A stretch of DNA of 64,000 nucleotides from Olleya sp. Hel_I_94. Its GTDB lineage: Bacteria > Bacteroidota > Bacteroidia > Flavobacteriales > Flavobacteriaceae. Made by a program: the position numbers and the translations under genes. The notes beneath the pieces were generated by a model. The model worked only from the letters and a program-made list of their open reading frames with translations, was not told the origin of the DNA and did no database searches. Below are positions 25,946-32,824 of the stretch, in pieces (the stretch's first letter is position 1; each line of letters starts with the position of its first letter). Location of the stretch: contig NZ_VISI01000002.1 of the NCBI RefSeq assembly GCF_007827365.1, positions 563,001 to 627,000 of the forward strand, in the 5' to 3' direction.

Positions 25946-25962
25946 ACTGAAACCAGTTCAGT
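25946..25962. repeat. Short palindromic repeat between hisD and hisC
   Basis: ACTGAA-N5-TTCAGT, 17 bases, differing from the copy at 21130-21146 by one base in the centre. Confidence 0.65.
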
Positions 25963-25973
25963 AGGACGTTGCA

Positions 25974-27257
25974 CTATTTTAAATCATTTAAACGAATAGT
26001 AACCGCATTTTTGTGTGCTTGTAATCCTTCGGCTTCAGCCATTAACTCAATAGTGTTTCCAATATTTAGTAACCCTTGTTTTGTAATATTTTGAAACGTA
26101 ATCGCTTTTGTAAAACTATCTAAATTTACTCCTGAATAGGCTTTACTAAACCCATTAGTTGGCAAGGTGTGATTGGTTCCAGATGCATAATCTCCAGCAC
26201 TTTCTGGTGTGTAATTACCAATAAACACAGATCCTGCATTCTCTATTCCGTCCACATAAAAATCGTTATTATCCGTACAAACAATAAAATGTTCTGGTCC
26301 GTATTGATTAATTAAATCTAATGCTATGGCATCAGTTTCAACTAAAATAGATTTAGAATTATCTATAGCTTGTTGTGCAATATCTTGTCTTGGAAGCGCT
26401 TTTAGCTGAAGCTGAATCTCTTCCGCGACAGCGTCAATTAACTTTTGAGAGGTAGACACCAAAATGACTTGGCTATCCGCTCCATGCTCGGCTTGGCTTA
26501 ATAAATCCGAAGCCACATAACTAGCATTTGCAGTATCATCTGCCACAACTAATAACTCACTTGGACCTGCAGGCATGTCAATAGCAACACCATATTTAGT
26601 TGCTAATTGCTTAGCAACCGTTACAAATTGATTTCCTGGTCCAAATATTTTGTAAACCTGAGGGATACTTGCTGTACCAAACGTTAAACCAGCGATCGCT
26701 TGGATTCCGCCAACTTTTATAATTTTAGTCACTCCGCAAAGTTGTGCTGCATATAAAATTTCGTTAGCAATTTTACCCTCTTTATTTGGCGGAGAACATA
26801 ATACTATCTCTTTGCAACCTGCAATTTGCGCAGGCACTGCTAGCATTAAAACCGTTGAAAATAAAGGCGCTGTACCAGCAGGTATGTAAATCCCGACTTT
26901 CTGAATCGCTCTTTTTTCTTGCCAACAGTTAACACCTTCTGTTGTTTGTACACTAACTTTTTCGGTTTTTTGTGCAGCATGAAACGCTTCAATATTATTT
27001 TTTGCTTGCTGAATGGCTTCTTTTAATGGCTTTGAAACCTTAGCACTTGCTGCTTCAACTTCTTCAACTGTAACCACATTTGACTCTAATTCTGCGCCAT
27101 CAAATAATTGCGTGTACTTAGCTACTGCTTGGTCACCATTACGCTGTACGTCTTCAAAAATTTGAGTTACCGTAGCTTCTATATCATTAACGGTTTGCGT
27201 TGGACGTTGCAAAATGTCTGACCAAGACGATTGGTTTGGGTTGCTTATTGTTTTCAT
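25974..27257 (-). CDS. hisD: Histidinol dehydrogenase
   Basis: A 427-aa zinc enzyme that oxidises histidinol to histidine in two NAD-dependent steps. The zinc/catalytic residues are in SDLLSQAEHGADSQVILV and NQYGPEHFIVCT. The N-terminal VQRNGDQAVAKYTQLFDG and IYIPAGTAPLFSTVLM are conserved. It lies second in the operon after hisG, with a 67-base gap containing a REP-like repeat. Confidence 0.97.
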   Translation of the reverse strand: MKTISNPNQSSWSDILQRPTQTVNDIEATVTQIFEDVQRNGDQAVAKYTQLFDGAELESNVVTVEEVEAASAKVSKPLKEAIQQAKNNIEAFHAAQKTEKVSVQTTEGVNCWQEKRAIQKVGIYIPAGTAPLFSTVLMLAVPAQIAGCKEIVLCSPPNKEGKIANEILYAAQLCGVTKIIKVGGIQAIAGLTFGTASIPQVYKIFGPGNQFVTVAKQLATKYGVAIDMPAGPSELLVVADDTANASYVASDLLSQAEHGADSQVILVSTSQKLIDAVAEEIQLQLKALPRQDIAQQAIDNSKSILVETDAIALDLINQYGPEHFIVCTDNNDFYVDGIENAGSVFIGNYTPESAGDYASGTNHTLPTNGFSKAYSGVNLDSFTKAITFQNITKQGLLNIGNTIELMAEAEGLQAHKNAVTIRLNDLK

Positions 27258-27273
27258 TTTAGTTTTTTATTAA

Positions 27274-27319
27274 GCTTCTCGATACAATTTCTCGTACCTC
27301 AAAATCACTCAAAGTGACG
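27274..27319. repeat. REP-like repeat between hisG and hisD
   Basis: From GCTTCTCGATACAATTT to CACTCAAAGTGACG. The first 17 bases are identical to those of the element at 21230-21277, and the 3' part (AATCACTC-AA-TGACG) matches with small changes, so these are two copies of one family. Confidence 0.65.
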
Positions 27320-27324
27320 TTATG

Positions 27325-28182
27325 TTATAGTACCATGTTATCGATTGGACAAACTAGGATACCTTCTGCTCCGTTTAGCTTTAGTTCGTCAATAATTTCC
27401 CAAAAATCATTTTTGTTAATTACAGAGTGGATTGAACTCCAACCCTCTTGTGCCAATGGTAAAACCGTTGGGCTTTTCATTCCTGGTAAAATATTTATAA
27501 TATCGTCCACCTTGTTATTTGGTGCATTTAATAATACGTAGCGGGATTGTCTAGCTTTTAAAACAGATTGTAATCTGAACTGCAGTTTATCAAGTATAGC
27601 CTGATTATCATCAGAAATTTGAGGAGATACCGCTAATACCGCTTCTGACTTTAAAATAACTTCTGCTTCTTTTAAACCGTTTTTAAATAATGTACTTCCG
27701 CTAGATACAATATCTACAATAGCATCCGCTAATCCAATGTTTGGAGCAATCTCTACAGACCCATTAATAATGTGTAAGTTGGCTGTTACTCCGTTTTTCT
27801 CTAAAAATTGATTAACTGTATTTGGGTAAGACGTTGCGATGCGTTTTCCTTCTAAATCTCTTACAGAATTGTATTTAACACCTTTTGGCACTGCCACAGA
27901 AACTTTACAACTTGAAAATCCTAGTTTTTCAGCAATTGTGATATCGTTTCCTTTTTCGATTAAAACGTTTTCTCCAATAATAGCAACATCCACCACACCG
28001 TCTTTAAGGTATTGTGGAATATCTCCATTACGCAGATAAAAAATTTCTAATGGAAAGTTTTTTGCAGATGCTTTTAATTGGTCTTTACCATTATCTATAG
28101 AAATACCAACATCTTTAAGGATTTGCATCGAATCCTCGTTTAATCTTCCTGATTTTTGAATTGCAATTTTTAATTTACTCAT
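27325..28182 (-). CDS. hisG: ATP phosphoribosyltransferase, long form
   Basis: A 285-aa protein for the first, committed step of histidine synthesis. It has the long-form layout: two catalytic domains (KIAIQKSGRLNEDSMQIL at the start; DAIVDIVSSGSTLFKNGL as the PRPP-binding site) plus a C-terminal regulatory domain of about 75 residues (from about 212), for feedback inhibition by histidine. No separate hisZ is therefore needed. It is the first structural gene of the operon, 74 bases downstream of an attenuator terminator. Confidence 0.97.
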   Translation of the reverse strand: MSKLKIAIQKSGRLNEDSMQILKDVGISIDNGKDQLKASAKNFPLEIFYLRNGDIPQYLKDGVVDVAIIGENVLIEKGNDITIAEKLGFSSCKVSVAVPKGVKYNSVRDLEGKRIATSYPNTVNQFLEKNGVTANLHIINGSVEIAPNIGLADAIVDIVSSGSTLFKNGLKEAEVILKSEAVLAVSPQISDDNQAILDKLQFRLQSVLKARQSRYVLLNAPNNKVDDIINILPGMKSPTVLPLAQEGWSSIHSVINKNDFWEIIDELKLNGAEGILVCPIDNMVL

Positions 28183-28255
28183 TTTATTTCTTTTTAAATT
28201 TTTTAGATTTTTTTTGAAAATTTGAGTAAATCTTTAGGAAAGTGTATAAAAACAA

Positions 28256-28284
28256 AAAACCGTTTGATTTACTCAAACGGTTTT
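28256..28284 (-). terminator. Attenuator terminator of the his operon
   Basis: Perfect 12-bp stem AAAACCGTTTGA / TCAAACGGTTTT with a 5-base loop. On the minus strand it is followed by TTGTTTTTAT, and it lies between the leader peptide and hisG. Confidence 0.85.
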
Positions 28285-28315
28285 AAAATATATTTTGATT
28301 TTATTCAATACATTT

Positions 28316-28372
28316 CTAACTGGCTTGAGTGCTAGTATGGAAATGATGATGATGTAATTGAATAAAGTTCAT
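28316..28372 (-). CDS. hisL: Histidine operon leader peptide
   Basis: An 18-codon ORF encoding MNFIQLHHHHFHTSTQAS, with four consecutive His codons and a fifth two codons later. It is followed at the right distance by an intrinsic terminator and hisG, which is the classic layout of a translated attenuator. The peptide is too short for usual gene finders. Its only expected role is to let the ribosome sense charged tRNA-His. Its codons 15-17 form part of the proposed antiterminator. Confidence 0.88.
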   Translation of the reverse strand: MNFIQLHHHHFHTSTQAS

Positions 28373-28390
28373 GTCTTTTTTTGCTCTGTA

Positions 28391-28423
28391 CAAAGATTGT
28401 TAAATTTTATTTTAAAAACCAAA
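28391..28423 (-). promoter_or_regulatory. Probable his operon promoter
   Basis: Minus strand: TTTG (28423-28420), 21 bases, then AATCTTTG (28398-28391), one mismatch from the TAnnTTTG -7 box. The predicted start near 28384 leaves a 12-base leader before hisL. Confidence 0.45.
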
Positions 28424-28471
28424 TTTATTATAAAATAATTTTAAGTTTTTATAAAAATTCTAATACTCAAT

Positions 28472-29284
28472 TTATTGGTTACCTAAAATAATAGGCATTC
28501 CGCTATCTCCTGATCCAATCACAATTACTTTGCTATTATTAGATTCTGAAAGCTTTACAGTAGCTTCTATTCCTTTATCTTGTAATATTTTATCAGTTAA
28601 TGACGCACTTAAAATTTTGTTTGCATCAGCTTTACCTTGAGCTTCGATAATTACTTTTTCAGCTTCTTTAGCAGCAGTAACTAATCTAAACTCATACTCT
28701 AAAGATTCTTGTTCTTGTTTAAGTTTACGCTCAATTGCATCTTTAATAGTTGGAGGTAAAGTCACATCTCTAATCAAAATGTTATTTAATTGTATGTATT
28801 GTGACTCGACGATTTTTTTGGTTTCTTCAAAAATTTCATCTTGAATAGCATCACGTTTACTAGAATATAATTGCTCTGGAGTATAACGCCCTACAACGCT
28901 TCTAGCTGCACTACGTATGGCAGGCTGCAATACTCTGCTTACATATTCTCTACCTTTTTCTTTATGTAATTTACTTAAGTTTTTATAATCAGGTTGATAT
29001 AATACAGAAGCATCTAATTTAATATCCAAACCGTTTGAAGATAACACAGACATTTTTTCTGGTAATTCTTGTTGTCTAACCTCGTAATCGATAACACTGT
29101 TCCAAGGTGCTACAAAATTTATACCTTCACCAAGTGGTTCGCTATCTGGATCTACTCCACCTCCAAGTTGATACAATACTCCTGCATGACCAGAATCAAT
29201 TGTTTTAACCGATTTAGCCATAATAATTAATCCTATTACTGCTGCTATTATAAAAGGAAATGCTCCTTTTGGTAATTTTTCCAT
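28472..29284 (-). CDS. Prohibitin-like SPFH-domain membrane protein
   Basis: A 270-aa protein with one N-terminal membrane helix (FPFIIAAVIGLIIMAKSV, about 9-26) and an SPFH/band-7 domain (about 27-215) with GHAGVLYQLGGGV and YVSRVLQPAIRSAARSVVG. It is followed by a coiled-coil segment (YEFRLVTAAKEAEKVIIEAQGKA) typical of prohibitins. Such proteins form large ring complexes in the inner membrane and modulate proteases and membrane organisation. It is 14 bases downstream of a vWA membrane-protein gene, so probably co-transcribed. Confidence 0.9.
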   Translation of the reverse strand: MEKLPKGAFPFIIAAVIGLIIMAKSVKTIDSGHAGVLYQLGGGVDPDSEPLGEGINFVAPWNSVIDYEVRQQELPEKMSVLSSNGLDIKLDASVLYQPDYKNLSKLHKEKGREYVSRVLQPAIRSAARSVVGRYTPEQLYSSKRDAIQDEIFEETKKIVESQYIQLNNILIRDVTLPPTIKDAIERKLKQEQESLEYEFRLVTAAKEAEKVIIEAQGKADANKILSASLTDKILQDKGIEATVKLSESNNSKVIVIGSGDSGMPIILGNQ

Positions 29285-29298
29285 AATTTTTTTTAATT

Positions 29299-31329
29299 TT
29301 AAATTAATCCTTTAAATTTTCTGATAAACCATTCTAACGCTAAGCTTAAAGCGATAATAAATAGTAAGTATGACCAATCAATCAAAGGTACAACACTTTT
29401 ATTGCTTTTTTGAATGGGTTGGTAACGATTATCGTTTAATAAACTATCGATTAAAGCCTCATAACTATTTATAAAATATGCTTCACCACCACTATTAGTA
29501 GCTAATTGTTGCAACTTTGTTACATCTGCGTTTAAAAATTGTTGCTCTACGTTATACTCAATAATTTTAAAAGTACCAGAAACTGAAATATTCTCTGAAG
29601 CTGAATTTACCGTAAAGTTGTAGTTTCCAGATTCTAATCCATTTAAGTTAACTTGATAACTATTTCCTTTTAAAATCAAAGGTCTATTTAAAACAGCTTG
29701 GGTTTTTGTGTTTTTTAATGAAATCACCAAGGATGCATCAGTATCAAACTCGTAATTTTTATTAAAAAACTGAGCGTTTATAACAATATTATCACTTCCG
29801 TTGTAAAATGAATTATAATCAATATTCAATCTATTGCGACGCTTATTAGATGCCAAGTATTGAACTAATTTACCAATAAAATTATCAAACTTTAAAAAAC
29901 TGTCTTCGTTAATGTAACTTTGCGCTCGCCATTTCCAAATATCTTCTCCAAACAATACTGCTTCCCTAGTTCCATTAGTTTCTAAAGTAGCTAATAACGG
30001 TTGTTCTGTTTTTATACTAGATACTGTTTTATACAATATTGTTTCAAACGGTTGATTAAAAATAGCCTCACCAAAAGTAGATTTTAAAGGAGGAAGATTT
30101 TCAAAATCTATATCTTCAACTATAAAAGGGTTATAATTTTTATTAAATGAAGGTTGATAATCTTCGGTTTGTGAGGTATAATCTAAATTATAACTACTAG
30201 TCACTTTATTTAAAAATTGCCAATCTGTTTTTGCTCCAATAATAACCCATTTATTCTTGTTTTGCTTTTGTAATTCATCAAACAATGACTTAAACAAAGC
30301 ATTTGGCTGATATAGTATAACTAATTGAAAATCATTTAATTGATTTAAAATTTTATTAGGGTTTAAAAACACAACTTCACGTTGCTCATTACTTTCAATA
30401 CTTTTTTTAATAGCTCCTAAATCAGGATGTAAAATAGTACTAACAATAGCAATTTTAGATTTTTGATCAATGACTTCTACTGCAAAATTTTTGTAGTTAT
30501 TGGTCTTATTTTTTTCAGTATCTAACGGAATTATTTGTGCTTTGTAATCTTGCACTCCAACATCATTTGCAGGTAAAGTAAAATTTAAAACTTGACTATT
30601 ATTAGATTTATCTAAAGTTATTGGTTTGGAAAAAACGGTAGCATTTCCTTTTGTGACTATAAACTTACTAGTTATTGGTTGACTACCATTATAGACTACT
30701 ATAGCTTCAAGAGGAAAATTATTTTTTAAATATGCGTATTTATTAACATTTAGCTTACTAATCTGCAAATCTGAGTAAACTACTGTATCACCAAGGATTA
30801 TTGGGTAAATAGCTTGATTATATTTTTTTGCAGAAAATTGATAATCATTACCAATAGTCTGATTACCATCTGTTACCATTATAGTTGGCGACACTGTGTT
30901 TTTATACACTTGGGTTAAGGATTTAAAAACTTTATCAACATTAGTTTGACGATCTGCAAAAGTAAAACTATCTGCAACTTTTATATCCTCTCCAAAAGCA
31001 AACAGTTTTACATTAAATTTATCAGTAACCTGAGTGTTTTTTAGAATATAGTTAGTGAATGTTTTAGCCTTATCTGCTTGATTTAAATGCTTTAACGATG
31101 CTGAATTATCTACCGCTAATATTAAGTTTGGTTTTTCAGTATAATATTCTACTTGCTCAAATTTTGGATTTATTAGTAATAATAAGACTGAAAACAAGGT
31201 GATAAAACGTAAAAAAGCAAAAAGCGCATTATCTTTTGATGCGCTTTTTGTTTTATAATACTGAAATAAGGCTAATAATACAGCGATTATTCCTGCTAAA
31301 ATGATATATAATATAGTATCTGCAGACAC
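29299..31329 (-). CDS. Membrane protein with von Willebrand A-like domain
   Basis: A 676-aa protein with two N-terminal membrane helices (about 5-20 and 35-57), a long periplasmic part and a C-terminal helix (WSYLLFIIALSLALEWFIRKF). A vWA-like fold begins near residue 70, with the metal-site pattern DNSAS in LAVDNSASLKHL and MVTDGNQTIG. The layout resembles BatA-type and glutamine-amidotransferase-like surface proteins of Bacteroidota. It starts with GTG immediately after the stop codon of the preceding gene. Function is unknown; the SPFH gene downstream suggests a membrane-complex role. Confidence 0.8.
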   Translation of the reverse strand: MSADTILYIILAGIIAVLLALFQYYKTKSASKDNALFAFLRFITLFSVLLLLINPKFEQVEYYTEKPNLILAVDNSASLKHLNQADKAKTFTNYILKNTQVTDKFNVKLFAFGEDIKVADSFTFADRQTNVDKVFKSLTQVYKNTVSPTIMVTDGNQTIGNDYQFSAKKYNQAIYPIILGDTVVYSDLQISKLNVNKYAYLKNNFPLEAIVVYNGSQPITSKFIVTKGNATVFSKPITLDKSNNSQVLNFTLPANDVGVQDYKAQIIPLDTEKNKTNNYKNFAVEVIDQKSKIAIVSTILHPDLGAIKKSIESNEQREVVFLNPNKILNQLNDFQLVILYQPNALFKSLFDELQKQNKNKWVIIGAKTDWQFLNKVTSSYNLDYTSQTEDYQPSFNKNYNPFIVEDIDFENLPPLKSTFGEAIFNQPFETILYKTVSSIKTEQPLLATLETNGTREAVLFGEDIWKWRAQSYINEDSFLKFDNFIGKLVQYLASNKRRNRLNIDYNSFYNGSDNIVINAQFFNKNYEFDTDASLVISLKNTKTQAVLNRPLILKGNSYQVNLNGLESGNYNFTVNSASENISVSGTFKIIEYNVEQQFLNADVTKLQQLATNSGGEAYFINSYEALIDSLLNDNRYQPIQKSNKSVVPLIDWSYLLFIIALSLALEWFIRKFKGLI

Positions 31330-31875
31330 TTAATCTTCTTTTACTTTAATAATATCAAACGCGTCCATAAAACGTTTGATATCCTTATTATTATCATTTT
31401 CTGTCAAGCATATTACTTGAGATACAAACATTATATTATCTACTAAATAAGCATTCATATAAATATATGCCTTTTCAATTTCAATTTTAAAACTCCTTCC
31501 TGGATAGCCATTGTGAGTTACTTCGTTTTTAAATATTAATGTACCATTAACATTTTGCACAGCACCTTGAACCGCTGCATCAAGAACTTCATCTTCATAA
31601 TTATCCGCTACATCTTCGAATTGAGACTTTGGATATGCTGATTTTATAACAGAATAAACAACATTAATACTATTTTCTGAAGTTGCCACATGCATAATCA
31701 TGTACATATCTAAAGGTCCTACTTCCGTATCTATAACTTCAAGTGTTTGTACAGGTTGAACAGGATATTTAGCAATAAATGCATGCTCTTCGGATTTATA
31801 GTCAATCCATTCTTGAGCTGAAGCATTTAACGCTGACACTAAAAAAAGCGTCAATGCAAAAATAATGTTTTTCAT
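31330..31875 (-). CDS. Secreted protein of unknown function
   Basis: A 181-aa protein with a signal peptide (MKNIIFALTLFLVSALNASAQ, cleavage near residue 21). The mature part starts EWIDYKSEEHAFIAKYPVQP, which resembles the opening of periplasmic PsbP/DUF1795-like folds, but I cannot assign it with confidence. Its stop codon directly abuts the GTG start of the vWA gene, so the two are translationally coupled and probably work together. Confidence 0.75.
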   Translation of the reverse strand: MKNIIFALTLFLVSALNASAQEWIDYKSEEHAFIAKYPVQPVQTLEVIDTEVGPLDMYMIMHVATSENSINVVYSVIKSAYPKSQFEDVADNYEDEVLDAAVQGAVQNVNGTLIFKNEVTHNGYPGRSFKIEIEKAYIYMNAYLVDNIMFVSQVICLTENDNNKDIKRFMDAFDIIKVKED

Positions 31876-31914
31876 GGTTTAATTATTGTAAGACCGTTTG
31901 TGGCTAACCCAATT

Positions 31915-32661
31915 TTAGGTTAACATTCCACCATCAACATTTATAGTTTGTCCAGTTACATAGGCAGACATATCTGATGCTAAAAACACACATACATTAG
32001 CAATATCTTCTGGTGTACCACCACGCTTAAGTGGTATAGCATTACGCCATCCTTTAACGGTTTCTTCATCTAACTTTGCAGTCATTTCTGTTTCGATAAA
32101 ACCTGGTGCAATCACATTACTTCTAATATTTCTAGAGCCTAACTCTAAAGCTACAGATTTAGAAAAACCAATAATACCAGCTTTTGATGCTGCGTAGTTA
32201 GTTTGTCCAGCGTTACCTTTGACACCAACTACAGAACTCATGTTAATTATAGATCCTTTACGTTGCTTTAACATAGTACGTTGTACTGCTTTTGTCATAT
32301 TAAAAACAGACTTAAGATTAACTTCAATTACTTGATCAAAATCTTGTTCACCCATTCTCATTAACAAGTTATCTTTAGTAATACCTGCATTATTTATTAA
32401 CACATCAATGCTACCAAATTCTGCTAAAACATCCTCTGCTAATTGCTGTGCTTCGTCAAAACTTGCTGCGTTACTTTTATATCCTTTTGCTTTTACACCA
32501 AAAGCATTTAATTCTTTTTCTAACTCGTTTGCAGCCTCTACAGACGAACTGTAAGTGAATGCTACATTTGCACCTTGCTGAGCAAATACTTGAGCAATCC
32601 CTTTACCAATACCTCTGGAAGCACCTGTAATAATTGCTGTTTTCCCTTCTAAAAGTTTCAT
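31915..32661 (-). CDS. fabG: 3-oxoacyl-ACP reductase
   Basis: A 248-aa short-chain dehydrogenase that reduces 3-oxoacyl-ACP with NADPH in fatty-acid elongation. Visible residues are the cofactor loop TGASRGIGKGIAQ (about 11-23), NNAG at about 88-91, and the catalytic Ser...YxxxK in SSVVGVKGNAGQTNYAASKAG. The C-terminal VTGQTINVDGGM is typical. It is 39 bases upstream of the secreted-protein gene, possibly forming a loose operon. Confidence 0.95.
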   Translation of the reverse strand: MKLLEGKTAIITGASRGIGKGIAQVFAQQGANVAFTYSSSVEAANELEKELNAFGVKAKGYKSNAASFDEAQQLAEDVLAEFGSIDVLINNAGITKDNLLMRMGEQDFDQVIEVNLKSVFNMTKAVQRTMLKQRKGSIINMSSVVGVKGNAGQTNYAASKAGIIGFSKSVALELGSRNIRSNVIAPGFIETEMTAKLDEETVKGWRNAIPLKRGGTPEDIANVCVFLASDMSAYVTGQTINVDGGMLT

Positions 32662-32752
32662 TTATGATCTATTTTTTGTTTTTCGATTTAATCGAAAATA
32701 TATTGTTAGTTTACTATTTCAAATATAGTAATTACAAATTGTTATGTATAAA

Positions 32753-32785
32753 AAAACCTCATAATTTATACAATTATGAGGTTTT
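32753..32785. terminator. Bidirectional intrinsic terminator
   Basis: Perfect 14-bp stem AAAACCTCATAATT / AATTATGAGGTTTT with a 5-base loop. It sits between fabG and the M16 protease gene, and ends minus-strand transcription from the M16 gene. Confidence 0.85.
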
Positions 32786-32824
32786 AATCTATAGCCTTCT
32801 TGCAGTCTCTTTATGTTGTTTTAA

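Larger units (their letters stand above)
28221..28372 (-). promoter_or_regulatory. Histidine attenuator region
   Basis: Minus-strand RNA order: leader peptide gene (28372-28316), terminator hairpin (28284-28256), hisG. A segment inside the leader peptide codons 15-17 (ACUCAAGC, 28330-28323) can pair over 8 positions, one of them a G-U, with GUUUGAGU (28278-28271) in the 5' arm and loop of the terminator. A ribosome stalled at the His codons would leave it free and prevent the terminator. A ribosome reaching the stop codon would cover it and let the terminator form. A second pairing, UUUAUUCAAU (28366-28357) with AUUGAAUAAA (28309-28300), brackets the His codons. Mechanism is inferred from these pairings. 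Confidence 0.75.
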
